Shown piece after piece: positions 25,637 through 35,077 of a DNA stretch of 64,000 nucleotides. Location: NCBI RefSeq assembly GCF_036825535.1, contig NZ_CP098813.1, forward strand, positions 310,001 through 374,000. Reading direction: 5' to 3'. Below the pieces are notes generated by a model. The model saw only the letters and a list, made by a program, of their open reading frames with translations. It was not told the origin of the DNA and did no database searches. Positions within the stretch are counted from its first letter, which is position 1, and each line of letters starts with the position of its first letter. Source of the DNA: Parasalinivibrio latis. Lineage in GTDB: Bacteria; Pseudomonadota; Gammaproteobacteria; Enterobacterales; Vibrionaceae. Made by a program: the position numbers and the translations under genes.

Positions 25637-27211
25637 ATGAATAAATATGGAATAATTGGCATTGCAGCCATTACATCGACCTTTTCACTTAGTGCACTCT
25701 CTTCTGAAATCAAAAACGTTATCTTGATGATCGGAGACGGAATGGGACCACAGCAGGTAGGTATGTTAGAGACCTATGCTGAACGCGCACCTTCTTCCAT
25801 CTACAACGGCAAACCCACGGCAATTCGTAAACTCGCTGAAGAAGGTGTGATTGGTTCATCACTTACCTATCCGGATGATGCCATCGTAGTTGACTCAGCC
25901 TGTTCTGCTACCCATCTGGCGACAGGTGTGTACACAGGCTCTGAGGTAATAGGCGTAGATCGTGACGGTCACCACGTTGAAACCGTACTTGAGCAGGCCA
26001 AAAAGCTGGGTAAGGCAACCGGCCTTATCTCCGATACCCGGCTGACACATGCCACTCCAGCGGCTTTTGCAGCCCACCAGCCCCACCGTTCACTGGAAAA
26101 CAGTATTGCATCAGACATGCTGGAAATTGGCCCGGATGTCATGCTTTCCGGCGGCATTCGCCACTGGATTCCAAAATCCACCAACGACAAAGGCGACACC
26201 TACAAGCAGTTGGAGGAGATGACCCAGGGCTCAGTGCGTCTCAAGTCTAAGCGTAAAGATGACCGCAATTTGCTTGCCGAAGCTGCTGACAAGGGCTATT
26301 CACTCGCGTTTAACAGGGGCATGATGGAAAGTGCATCCGGTGACAAACTGCTTGGTTTGTTCTCCTACTCGGGTATGGCCGACGGCATTGTAAACAGCCA
26401 GACCAAAAACAGCAGTGAGCGCACTGAACCAACCCTCGAAGAAATGACGAAGAAAGCACTTTCAATCCTCGAAAAAGATGAGGATGGCTTCTTCCTGATG
26501 GTTGAGGGAGGTCAGATTGACTGGGCTGCACACAGTAACGATGCCGGTACCATGCTGCATGAAATGATCAAGTTTGATGATGCGGTCAACACAGTCTACG
26601 AATGGGCAAAAGGTCGCGACGATACCATTATTATTGTTACTGCTGACCATGAGACGGGATCCTTTGGCTTCAGTTACTCCTCAGCTCCGCTTCCAGAGCC
26701 GCAAAAACGTCCGGGCGATGCCTTCAAGACTCGTGACTACAAGCCAAACTTTAACTTCGGTAGCTTTGATATTCTCGATGGTCTCTACAACCAGAAACTT
26801 AGCTACTACAACATTTTTGAAGCCTATGGCGATCTTCCTGAAGAGAAAAAGAATGCTAAAGGCCTGATGGAAATCGTTAATGCCAACAGTGATTTCCCTA
26901 TCACTGAAGAGCAGGCAGAACGTGTTTTGAAGGACAAAGCGAATCCGTACCATGCAGAAGGACATTCTTACCTTAAGGCTAAAATGATTCCTGCACTGGT
27001 AGATTTTGATGCCTTCTTCCCTTACAACGACCGCGGTAATGTCCTGGCAAGGGAACATGCGCACGCGCAAAATACCGTTTGGGGAACCGGTACCCACACT
27101 CACACTCCTGTGAATATTTTTGCCTGGGGCCCGGCTGACCACATCCTCCCAGTTTCTTCAATCATGCACCACTCTGAACTGGGGCAGTTTCTAAAAAGCC
27201 AGGTTAAATAG
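25637..27211 (+). CDS. phoA: Alkaline phosphatase, PhoA family
   Basis: A 524-residue periplasmic or secreted phosphomonoesterase (signal peptide residues 1-23). Motifs: 'MIGDGMG' (metal Asp34), 'DSACSATHLATG' with nucleophile Ser87, 'MVEGGQIDWAAHSND' (metal Glu, Asp, His), 'TADHETG' (metal Asp, His) and 'GTGTHTHTPV' (metal His). It lacks the Arg beside the serine found in E. coli PhoA, as in many marine homologues. Start: the ATG at 25637 begins the signal peptide; an in-frame ATG lies 5 codons earlier. A terminator follows. Confidence 0.9.
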   Translation: MNKYGIIGIAAITSTFSLSALSSEIKNVILMIGDGMGPQQVGMLETYAERAPSSIYNGKPTAIRKLAEEGVIGSSLTYPDDAIVVDSACSATHLATGVYTGSEVIGVDRDGHHVETVLEQAKKLGKATGLISDTRLTHATPAAFAAHQPHRSLENSIASDMLEIGPDVMLSGGIRHWIPKSTNDKGDTYKQLEEMTQGSVRLKSKRKDDRNLLAEAADKGYSLAFNRGMMESASGDKLLGLFSYSGMADGIVNSQTKNSSERTEPTLEEMTKKALSILEKDEDGFFLMVEGGQIDWAAHSNDAGTMLHEMIKFDDAVNTVYEWAKGRDDTIIIVTADHETGSFGFSYSSAPLPEPQKRPGDAFKTRDYKPNFNFGSFDILDGLYNQKLSYYNIFEAYGDLPEEKKNAKGLMEIVNANSDFPITEEQAERVLKDKANPYHAEGHSYLKAKMIPALVDFDAFFPYNDRGNVLAREHAHAQNTVWGTGTHTHTPVNIFAWGPADHILPVSSIMHHSELGQFLKSQVK

Positions 27212-27256
27212 CAGAGATTAAACTCCGTTATTTAACAAATCCCGCAATATTGTTTG

Positions 27257-27289
27257 GACCGTTCACTTTCAAAAGTGAGCGGTCTTTTT
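27257..27289 (+). terminator. Terminator of the alkaline phosphatase gene
   Basis: GACCGTTCACTTT pairs with AAAGTGAGCGGTC (13 bp with one G-U), tiny loop, followed by five T. Confidence 0.9.
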
Positions 27290-27574
27290 GTGCCTGATTC
27301 CTGAATCTATCGTTCCAGCCAGTCCACCAGCAAGGCAACGCTTTATTGATTTGAAAACGCACTATCAATCACATCGAACTTTCAGTCTGTAAAGATAGCC
27401 TACATATAGATGAAAACACGTTGAATATTAGATGCAACTTGGTGCTTTTACGGGAAATATGTAATTGGTTAGGGTTCAAAAAAATGTCTCATACCGGCGA
27501 AATAAACTTACTGAATAGCCTGTCTTAAGCTATAGGTAATAAAACAGAGAATTAACTTTATTCTTGGAGCAGGT
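27290..27574. other. Spacer upstream of the cupredoxin-EAL operon
   Basis: About 285 bases after the phoA terminator with no gene that I can support. AT-rich toward the right end, where the operon promoter is expected. Confidence 0.35.
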
Positions 27575-28210
27575 GTGACAGTTAAGGGACTTATAGCAGT
27601 GCTACTATCTGGCAGTGCGACTGCATCAGAATTTCGCTTTCTGGATACTGAAGGCTCACCTCTGAGTGGTGTCGCTGTATCGATGACACAGTATGGCCCG
27701 TCACAACAAACCCCTGCACCCAGCCCCTTGGAAATACATCAAAGTGAACGTCGTTTTACCCCTTATATCAGTGTAATACAGCGCGGCACCGAGGTGACTT
27801 TCGTTAATGATGATGATATCAGCCACCATATCTACTCGGCCTTAGGGCCTAAGAAGTTTTCATTTCGCCTTAAGGCAGGGGAAAAAAATCGTTTGCATGG
27901 CTTCGACCATTCTGGCGCAATTTCTTTAGGGTGTAATGTCCATGATTGGATGTCCGGGCATTTATTGGTGGTAGATACACCTTATTTTGGATTTACGGAT
28001 AACAAGGGTAAAACAGATTTTCGTGACCTTCCGGCTGGGAAATATCAACTTTCAGTCTGGCATCCACAGTTGGAAATTACCGGTAACTCCTGGAAGCAGG
28101 ATATCCAGGTACCACTCAAGACTCCGGTGACATTTCATATCCCTGCCGAAATGTCTGCCGTGCCGGAGCAACGCAGCCTTGATGATTTTGATTTCTTGGA
28201 TAATTACTGA
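27575..28210 (+). CDS. Exported cupredoxin ('methylamine utilization protein'-like)
   Basis: 211 residues starting at a GTG with GGAG 5 bases upstream. A short signal peptide is followed by a cupredoxin-like domain with His pair in 'DISHHIYSAL' and Cys-x2-His-x2-Met in 'LGCNVHDWMSGHLLV', a full type 1 copper set. The C-terminal part ('FTDNKGKTDFRDLPAGKYQLSVWHP') is a carboxypeptidase-regulatory-like domain. Similar proteins are often labelled methylamine utilization protein, but no mau genes are here. It overlaps the next gene by one base (TGATG), so it is translationally coupled to the c-di-GMP sensor protein. Confidence 0.8.
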   Translation: MTVKGLIAVLLSGSATASEFRFLDTEGSPLSGVAVSMTQYGPSQQTPAPSPLEIHQSERRFTPYISVIQRGTEVTFVNDDDISHHIYSALGPKKFSFRLKAGEKNRLHGFDHSGAISLGCNVHDWMSGHLLVVDTPYFGFTDNKGKTDFRDLPAGKYQLSVWHPQLEITGNSWKQDIQVPLKTPVTFHIPAEMSAVPEQRSLDDFDFLDNY

Positions 28211-30537
28211 TGCTGGGTCTTTGTAACCGCCTTTCGGTTCGAATTTTCAGTTCATTTTTCATCCTGTTACTTGTCGTTCAGGGGGTCACTTTTTGGCTCA
28301 CTTTCCGGGCAAATGAACAATTATCCACGCAGCAGCTGGAAAACAAACTTACTGAAGTAGAATGGGCTTTTCGTAGTGAATATGCCAACCGGCAAACCTA
28401 TCTTGGTGCTTTTGCCGAAACTGTCGCCAAGGATTTCGCGCTGAAAGAATTTTTTATTGATGCAGATAAAAGAAGTTTCCTGGTAGCACTCAACAACCAC
28501 CGCAAGCGTATAGATGCCAGTATCGCAATGACCGTTGATATCAACGGTGACGTCATTGCCCAACTGGTACAAGATACAGAATCAGGCCGTATTAAAAAAG
28601 GGCCAGACAGTGACAAGCCGTTTCCATACCTCGATGCAATAAAAGACCGCGAGATGTTATACCCTATCGAGAACCGTATTTATCAATTACGCTTTGCCTC
28701 AATTAGCAATGGTGGCAGCTCAGTGATTGGGTGGGTTGGTTTCGGTTACCCCATAGATGAAGCATTAGCACAAGACCTTAACCGGCTCACAGGATTAAAA
28801 GTCGGTTTTTTAACGCGTGATACGGCCGGTCAATTAACCTTTCTTTCCAGTTCAGAGTCCTCAATCAGTAAAGAAGATCAACAAGCCCTGTCACTTCATC
28901 TCAAGGGACAACAACGTAACGAACATTATTTTATTTGGAGTGAGCCCATTGGCGCTTTGGGTGAATCAACGCTCCTTGTCTATATGTACCAGTCAAATTC
29001 TGATCTGCTCGGCGCGCTTAAGAAACAGTGGTTACAACAATTGTGGCTTTTACTCCTCTTGCTGCCCCTCACAATGATCGTGGCTTTGCTCATTACAAGA
29101 AGCGTTTCACATCCAATCAACAGGCTGATAGAGCAGGCAAAGTTCATTGCGCAAGGGAATTATGACTTCACAGTAAGTGTCGGAAACAACGTTGAAATGA
29201 AAGCTCTCGCACGGGAGTTTTCGTCTATGCAACAAGCGGTGCTAACCCGCGAAAACCAGATTCGGCATCAGGCCAACCATGATCCCCTTACCAATCTCCC
29301 AAACCGCAATTATCTTAGTGAAGTAGTGGGTGGCTGGCTGGCAGAAGGTCATCCCGTCGCGGTGTGTGTAATTAAAATCCGCGGTATGTCAGAGGTGAAC
29401 CAAACTTTGGGATACCAGACAGGAGATCAGGTGATCAGCGTAGCCAGTCAGCGCCTGAATAAGCTGGAAGGGCCAGATTTGGGCTGCCACCTAACCTCAG
29501 ATGAATTTGTACTGGTTTTCAAACGCTATACCCGCGAAGAATTGATTTACTGGATCCCCTCCTTAATCCAGACAATGGATATTCCTTTTGACTGCCAGGG
29601 GATCACCATGCACCTTCGGCTGACTTGTGGGATCAGTTTCTGGTCATCCGGCCAGAATCTAGTGAGTATGTTACGTCAGGCTGATAACGCGATGCGAAAA
29701 GCTAAGAATGACGGTGAGGTTTATCGAATCTATGACCCGCAGGATGACAAACATACCGTAGAAAGGCTGCAACTCATCCACCAGCTTAAATCCGCTATCG
29801 AGTCCGGCCACTTAGTCCTGTGGTACCAACCCAAACTTTCTCTGCAAACCGGAAAGGTTTCCCATGTAGAAGCATTGGTACGATGGCAGCACCCTGTAAA
29901 AGGCATTATCCCGCCCGATACGTTTATTCCTATTGCTGAAAAAACCGGCCAAATGAAAGCGCTGACATTCTGGGTTCTTAGGGAAGCCATCTCCCAATAC
30001 CAACGCTGGAAGACTCATGGGCGAGAAATACATATCGCTATCAACATTTCTGCTGAAAACCTCAAAGACAAGTCTTTTGCCCAAAAAGTCACAGAGGTAA
30101 CCCGCCAGAGCGGTGTACCACTGAATGCAATAACCCTTGAAATTACTGAAGACGCAGTGGTCGCTGATCCTGAATGTGCGATTGAACAGCTCAAGAGCTT
30201 GCAGGAACAGGGGTTTAAACTTTCTATTGATGACTACGGCACCGGTTACTCTTCTCTTGCACAGCTCAAGCAACTGCCCGTTGATGAACTGAAGATCGAC
30301 CGTTCATTTGTACAACACCTGATGCAGGATGCAGTCGACCAGACAATAGTGTCCTCCACGATTTCCATGGCACACAGTCTGGGACTTAGCGTGGTTGCAG
30401 AGGGTATTGAAGATGCCGGGAGTCTGGACTGGCTCCGAAGCCAGGGATGTGAAAAAGGCCAGGGTTACTACCTCTCCCGTCCCCTGGATGCAAAAGCACT
30501 TGAGGTATGGATAAACCAACAGGAAGGGAGCGGCTAA
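28210..30537 (+). CDS. Membrane c-di-GMP phosphodiesterase (periplasmic sensor-HAMP-degenerate GGDEF-EAL)
   Basis: 775 residues: membrane helix about 9-30, periplasmic sensor 31-268, second helix about 275-297, HAMP, GGDEF-like domain (about 350-515) and EAL domain (about 525-770). The cyclase signature is degenerate ('CHLTSDEFVLVF' instead of GGDEF), so synthesis is unlikely. The EAL domain has 'EALVRWQHP', 'NISAENL', 'EITEDAV', 'DDYGTGYSSL', 'LKIDRSFV' and 'VAEGIED', consistent with an active phosphodiesterase. Middle gene of a three-gene operon with an exported copper protein and a beta-barrel protein, which suggests its sensor reads a periplasmic redox or metal cue. Confidence 0.9.
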   Translation: MLGLCNRLSVRIFSSFFILLLVVQGVTFWLTFRANEQLSTQQLENKLTEVEWAFRSEYANRQTYLGAFAETVAKDFALKEFFIDADKRSFLVALNNHRKRIDASIAMTVDINGDVIAQLVQDTESGRIKKGPDSDKPFPYLDAIKDREMLYPIENRIYQLRFASISNGGSSVIGWVGFGYPIDEALAQDLNRLTGLKVGFLTRDTAGQLTFLSSSESSISKEDQQALSLHLKGQQRNEHYFIWSEPIGALGESTLLVYMYQSNSDLLGALKKQWLQQLWLLLLLLPLTMIVALLITRSVSHPINRLIEQAKFIAQGNYDFTVSVGNNVEMKALAREFSSMQQAVLTRENQIRHQANHDPLTNLPNRNYLSEVVGGWLAEGHPVAVCVIKIRGMSEVNQTLGYQTGDQVISVASQRLNKLEGPDLGCHLTSDEFVLVFKRYTREELIYWIPSLIQTMDIPFDCQGITMHLRLTCGISFWSSGQNLVSMLRQADNAMRKAKNDGEVYRIYDPQDDKHTVERLQLIHQLKSAIESGHLVLWYQPKLSLQTGKVSHVEALVRWQHPVKGIIPPDTFIPIAEKTGQMKALTFWVLREAISQYQRWKTHGREIHIAINISAENLKDKSFAQKVTEVTRQSGVPLNAITLEITEDAVVADPECAIEQLKSLQEQGFKLSIDDYGTGYSSLAQLKQLPVDELKIDRSFVQHLMQDAVDQTIVSSTISMAHSLGLSVVAEGIEDAGSLDWLRSQGCEKGQGYYLSRPLDAKALEVWINQQEGSG

Positions 30538-30539
30538 GC

Positions 30540-31787
30540 ATGGCGATAAACCGAAACACGGTTGGTTTTGTCATTGTTATGCTTCTCACCTGTTCGGCAA
30601 AAGCCAGTGCAACAGAGCAAGTACTTTCCGGGTTACTCGACACTCGAAGTATCTATAACCAGTCGTCAAGCTATGTGGATGGTACAGACGGGAAGTTCAG
30701 GTTTCAGCCACACGCTTCTGTTGCCCTGGCACAACTCGGCTTGGTATATCAGCTCAACTGGGACAATCCTTTCAGCCTCCACCTGACAGCCAACGGCTAT
30801 ATTGATGGAGTAAAAGACAAACTTGGCGTGACCGAAGGTTACCTTAATTACAGTGGGTTGCCATCAGAAAAGGGCTTCAGGATATCTGGCCGCGCCGGTT
30901 TTTATTACCCTGACATCACCTTTGAAAATTTTGCTACAGCGTGGTCTTCACCCTACACACTGAGCTACTCAACCATTAACTCCTGGCTTGCAGAAGAAAC
31001 GCGCCATGCGGGTTTAAGGCTTAGCCTCTCTCGTTTGGGAAAATTCTACCGTTCGCCACATGACTACAAATTATCAATGGATGCTTTCTGGGCCAATGAT
31101 ACCTCCGGTGCAATGTTAGCATGGCATGGATGGACGTTGTCTTCACGTCAATCCCTGCTTGGTGAAAGCTTGCCTTTGTTGCTCACACCAGCGCTTCAAC
31201 CGGGTGGCGCATTGCAGACCCAATCGAGAAATTCAAAACCTTTTATCGAACTTGATAACCAGCCTGGTATAAGCATAACCGGAAGCTGGCGTTGGCAAGG
31301 ACATGGGGAAATAAAAGCGGGGTATTATGACAACCGGGCAGATACCCGTATTGTCAGTAATGGCCAATATGCATGGCGAACGCAGTTTTCCCATCTAGGT
31401 GGGAAATGGCGTTTACCCGGAAAAATTCAACTCATCGCCCAATATATGAAGGGCAAGACACTAATGACATCGCCAAACCTGGTTCCAATGGTGGATTTGG
31501 ATTTTGAGGCTGGATCTGTACTTCTAAACCACCGCCGGAACGTACACAGTTTTAGTATCAGGGGAGAAGCTTTTGATATTACGGACAAAGATAATGTCCC
31601 CGGCGATAACAACAGCGAGTCAGGCTACAGCCTGACTTTTTCGTGGGCATACAATATCAGTAAGGGGTGGTATGCCCACATTGAGCACAACAGAATAAAC
31701 AGCCAACGCGAAGCTCGCCGCTATTTCAACAATTCACGCTCCAGCCAGGAGTGGCAGTGGCAAATCGCAACCAGATACTTTTTCTAG
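30540..31787 (+). CDS. Outer-membrane beta-barrel protein of unknown function
   Basis: 415 residues with a signal peptide (ending KASA) and alternating amphipathic strands rich in aromatic residues, ending in Phe ('WQWQIATRYFF') as required for BAM recognition. There are no Cys residues beyond the signal region. Porin-like, possibly about 16 strands. The ATG at 30540 follows GGAAGGGAG and starts 2 bases after the EAL gene stop. Third gene of the cupredoxin-EAL-barrel operon. The family is not identified. Confidence 0.75.
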   Translation: MAINRNTVGFVIVMLLTCSAKASATEQVLSGLLDTRSIYNQSSSYVDGTDGKFRFQPHASVALAQLGLVYQLNWDNPFSLHLTANGYIDGVKDKLGVTEGYLNYSGLPSEKGFRISGRAGFYYPDITFENFATAWSSPYTLSYSTINSWLAEETRHAGLRLSLSRLGKFYRSPHDYKLSMDAFWANDTSGAMLAWHGWTLSSRQSLLGESLPLLLTPALQPGGALQTQSRNSKPFIELDNQPGISITGSWRWQGHGEIKAGYYDNRADTRIVSNGQYAWRTQFSHLGGKWRLPGKIQLIAQYMKGKTLMTSPNLVPMVDLDFEAGSVLLNHRRNVHSFSIRGEAFDITDKDNVPGDNNSESGYSLTFSWAYNISKGWYAHIEHNRINSQREARRYFNNSRSSQEWQWQIATRYFF

Positions 31788-31796
31788 CCACAAAAA

Positions 31797-31823
31797 AAGT
31801 CCCGGATATCCGGGACTTATTTG
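31797..31823. terminator. Bidirectional terminator (barrel gene / chemoreceptor)
   Basis: AAGTCCCGGAT / ATCCGGGACTT, 22-bp palindrome with A run on the left and TATTTGTT on the right, between convergent stops at 31787 and 31838. Confidence 0.85.
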
Positions 31824-31837
31824 TTCAAATATCGCCT

Positions 31838-33751
31838 CTAAACCTTGAATACCCCTACAAGCTTAAACAGTGTTTTTGCCTGCTCACTCTGGGTCGCAGC
31901 TTGTTCAGAAATCTCATGGAGCTGCTGCGCGTTACCTTCGGAAAGATCTTTCACACGCATAATGTTGTCTGTTACTTCCTCAGCAGTTGCAGACTGGGAT
32001 GCTGCTGCCAGGGACACTTCCTCATTAAACCGGGCTATCCGCTCTATGGCAGAAGCAATGTCTTTGTAGGCATCACTGGAATGCGCAGACAGCTCCCGGA
32101 CATCGGTACTGCGGCCGTTAGCTTCTTCAATGGCAGATGAAACACTGTTGGCACCATTCTGTATCGTCTCAACGATTTCAGTTATCTCTTCAACAGAGTC
32201 CTGGGTTTTACTGGCCAGCGCCCTTACCTCATCAGCAACCACGGCAAAACCACGCCCCATCGTACCCGCTCTGGCTGCCTCTATCGCGGCATTCAGTGCC
32301 AACAGGTTGGTTTGTTCTGCGATACCTCGGATAACGCTCAGGATATTCCCGATGTTTTCTGAATCATGCTGCAGTTTCGTCACAGACTTGGAGGCGACAG
32401 CCATCGAATCGGAAAGGGCACGTATTGCATTCATTGACCGCTCAAGCATCTTTGTCCCTTCAGCAGCAGAATTCTTCGCAAGGTCACTTTGCTCTGAGCC
32501 ATCCCGGGTATTGTCAGCAATATTGACCGCACTGCTTGTCATTTCCGTCAGGGCGTTGGCAATGGCTGAGGTTTCCCCTAACTGAGTGTCAACCGCCTGG
32601 GTGGATTGACCGACAGATTGTTCCATGACTTCGCAGGACTGGAGAATAGAAGAGCAGACATCCCGCAGCTCCGCAATCATGCTGCTGAGTGACTCTGCAG
32701 ATTGATTTAGCGCCGTATTCAACACGCCAAACTCATCTTTGCGGGACACTTCCAGTCTTTCTGCCAGGTTACCTGAGGCAATCTGGGAAGCAAATGACAT
32801 AGACTGGCGCAGTGGAACCATAATGGAACGGATCAGCCAGATGCTTACCAATGTACTGAGACCGAAAGCAACAATAATAACTACATAGATAAGTGTTTTG
32901 ACTGTTGAACTGTAAGTCGAATTCTTACTTTGTTCACTTTGGTTAAGTGCGCTGACAGTATTGCTTGCGTTCATTACCGCGCCTTGAAGCTGTAAACGCA
33001 CAGTATTAAGCTGCTCGTTATATGTCCGGCTGTGTTCTACAAGCTGGGTGTAGTTCTTAAACTCAGAATCAATTGATTTCAATCGCTCCTTTGCGGAAGA
33101 TTGAGTCGCCAGCCCCAATGTACGCTTCAATTTTTTAGTTGCATCTTTCACATTTTTAGCTAGAAAACGTGCATTATCACCTGTTGGATCACCACTATAC
33201 CGCATAGCGCTTATATGCATATTAAAGAATGATTTATTCAGGCTTATTGCCGCGGTATGGAACCACTTATCACTGATTCCGGCATCTTTCTTTTCAGAAA
33301 ATCGCGCAGCGTCATCAACTAAAATAGATGACAAAGAAATCATTACCTGCCCGCTGGAATTCCGGCTGACTTCCGTTTTTTTCTGTTGCTCGTAAATGGA
33401 AGAAAATTCGTTGAAAGAAGATGAAAAAACAGCCAGGTAACCTTCGATAATTGAAAGCTCCTCAATATAGGCAGCATCGAATGTATATCTTTCCTGAACC
33501 GCGTCAAGAACAGCAATAGCTTCTTCCAGCTCTTTCGTTACCGTATCCTTAAATTCCTGTTTACCCGTCAACATATAATCAACCACTGCAATCCTGGCTG
33601 AATTAAGTTCATCAGTTACAGTTCTCAGTTCGGAAATATTTCTATAACGGGTACTTTGGCTATCCAATGAAAATGTACCCGTTAATCCAACTGCGATGAT
33701 TATCATAGTCAGCATAGTCAACGTCACGAATAACTTTATTTTTAACGTCAT
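31838..33751 (-). CDS. Methyl-accepting chemotaxis protein
   Basis: 637 residues: membrane helix about 8-28, a predicted all-helical periplasmic sensor of about 250 residues, second helix near 285-310, HAMP, and a signalling domain with the hairpin tip 'IRGIAEQTNLLALNAAIEAARAGTMGRGFAVVADEVRALA'. The sensor length fits a helical bimodular (HBM) domain better than a simple four-helix bundle. It relays ligand binding to CheA/CheW. No che genes are near, so it is an orphan receptor. Ligand unknown. Confidence 0.93.
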   Translation of the reverse strand: MTLKIKLFVTLTMLTMIIIAVGLTGTFSLDSQSTRYRNISELRTVTDELNSARIAVVDYMLTGKQEFKDTVTKELEEAIAVLDAVQERYTFDAAYIEELSIIEGYLAVFSSSFNEFSSIYEQQKKTEVSRNSSGQVMISLSSILVDDAARFSEKKDAGISDKWFHTAAISLNKSFFNMHISAMRYSGDPTGDNARFLAKNVKDATKKLKRTLGLATQSSAKERLKSIDSEFKNYTQLVEHSRTYNEQLNTVRLQLQGAVMNASNTVSALNQSEQSKNSTYSSTVKTLIYVVIIVAFGLSTLVSIWLIRSIMVPLRQSMSFASQIASGNLAERLEVSRKDEFGVLNTALNQSAESLSSMIAELRDVCSSILQSCEVMEQSVGQSTQAVDTQLGETSAIANALTEMTSSAVNIADNTRDGSEQSDLAKNSAAEGTKMLERSMNAIRALSDSMAVASKSVTKLQHDSENIGNILSVIRGIAEQTNLLALNAAIEAARAGTMGRGFAVVADEVRALASKTQDSVEEITEIVETIQNGANSVSSAIEEANGRSTDVRELSAHSSDAYKDIASAIERIARFNEEVSLAAASQSATAEEVTDNIMRVKDLSEGNAQQLHEISEQAATQSEQAKTLFKLVGVFKV

Positions 33752-34012
33752 TAGACAAACCCCTCTCCATAACGACTACCGTCATGCAATTTGTTTTATA
33801 TAATATAATTGGTAGTTCGTAGAGAAATATAAATAAAGACGTATTAACTCTGAACCAGTTATATCAATATATGAGAGGCTGGTTAAATTGAATATGAATT
33901 TAATTTCTTAAAAATGATGTATTTTCTGAAAGATTGATCTTCGAAAGATATTTGCCCAAACTGATTGTCTATTAGGCCGGATGCGTCGGTCTGACAATGT
34001 CCGGCCCATATA

Positions 34013-34327
34013 TTAAGCTAATGGTTTTTCCATCAGGCAATTTCTGCACAAACACACTGAAGATTCACCTGATACTTCCCTGCACTCAACTGAAAAACAC
34101 CAACAGGTATCCTTCCCTGCGCTGATGTCACAATGTGTTGCGTTGCCGCATTGTGGGCATAAATGCGTAAAGCTCGAACCGTCGAGCTCTGACATTTTTT
34201 CTTCGCGAAGGTTTTCTGTCATCTCCTTCCAATCTGCGATTTCCTTCATCGTACGTTTGCATCCACTGCAGATCCCGCCTTCATTTTTACAGGCAGCGCG
34301 ACATGGGGTTTTCATCTTTCTTGTCAT
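34013..34327 (-). CDS. DUF1289 plus cysteine-rich CWC domain protein
   Basis: 104 residues with two Cys-rich parts. The first, 'TPCRAACKNEGGICSGCKRTMKEIADW', is a DUF1289 motif. The second, 'HLCPQCGNATHCD' followed by 'TCWCFSVECRE' and 'CLCRNCL', matches a CWC-type metal-binding module. The start at 34327 overlaps the exonuclease stop as ATGA, which supports translational coupling over a later ATG at 34315. Probably binds zinc or iron; role unknown. Confidence 0.8.
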   Translation of the reverse strand: MTRKMKTPCRAACKNEGGICSGCKRTMKEIADWKEMTENLREEKMSELDGSSFTHLCPQCGNATHCDISAGKDTCWCFSVECREVSGESSVCLCRNCLMEKPLA

Positions 34328-35076
34328 CTCCAGATAACTGAAATCGGGGTATCCGGACTGTACCGGTGCGCAATCTGGGCCTGCAGGAGTTCTGCGGTCG
34401 CAAGCGCATCAGTCAGTGCGTTGTGTCCCTGATAGAAAGGAAGATTATACCGTGCCCGGCTGTCTGCCAGGCGAATAGATTCGCGTTTTTTACCCAGGAG
34501 GCGAGCCCAGAACCCAGGCGGTTTCGCTCTGTGAACCCTGGCCTCAAGGTCCATGGTATCAACCACTGGAAAAACGATACCCTCTTTAATCCGCGCGCGG
34601 AGTGCGGCATCAAAAAAGCCTCTCTCGATATTCCGGTAGTGAACCACGACGATACGTCCGGCGAGGCAATCGAGTACTTCATCAAGGATACGGCGCAAGT
34701 CCGGCGCGCCTTCAACATCGGAATGGGTAATCCCATGGATAACCACCGACTCCTCACCAAGCGGCTTTCGGGGATTCACTATCCAGTGATGTGACTCACC
34801 GCACCGGATTCGGTTCAGCGTAAACGGTACCAAACCAATACTGACAATATCGTTTTTTCGGCAATCCAATCCGGTAGTCTCAAAATCCAGCGCGACAAAC
34901 TCAATGTCTTTAACGGGCGTAGACGCATCGACGACACCGGATGCATAGAAATGGCGAAGCCTGTCATCTTTAGCCGATGACAGGTTGGCTTCAAAAATAC
35001 TTCCCCAGTCCGGTGATTGGCCATTCCGGATAGGGTTGGCACATCCGTTCTGCTGCGGGTTAATCAGGCTATGCAT
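34324..35076 (-). CDS. DnaQ-like 3'-5' exonuclease (DEDDh)
   Basis: 250 residues of the DNA polymerase III epsilon-like family. Motifs: 'FVALDFETTGLD' (Exo I), 'HGITHSDVEGAPDL', 'IVVVHYRNIERGFFD' (Exo II) and 'GHNALTDALATAELLQ' (Exo III, DEDDh His). The N-terminal 50 residues are extra. Its ATG comes one base after the TGA of the DUF294 protein, so the genes are coupled. Such DUF294-exonuclease pairs are common near carboxylate or osmolyte transporters; the physiological link is not clear. Confidence 0.88.
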   Translation of the reverse strand: MHSLINPQQNGCANPIRNGQSPDWGSIFEANLSSAKDDRLRHFYASGVVDASTPVKDIEFVALDFETTGLDCRKNDIVSIGLVPFTLNRIRCGESHHWIVNPRKPLGEESVVIHGITHSDVEGAPDLRRILDEVLDCLAGRIVVVHYRNIERGFFDAALRARIKEGIVFPVVDTMDLEARVHRAKPPGFWARLLGKKRESIRLADSRARYNLPFYQGHNALTDALATAELLQAQIAHRYSPDTPISVIWR

Positions 35077-35077
35077 A

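Noticed and set aside
27575..28210. Methylamine dehydrogenase locus
   Set aside because: Only a cupredoxin that resembles proteins named after methylamine utilisation; no mauA, mauB or maturation genes are present.
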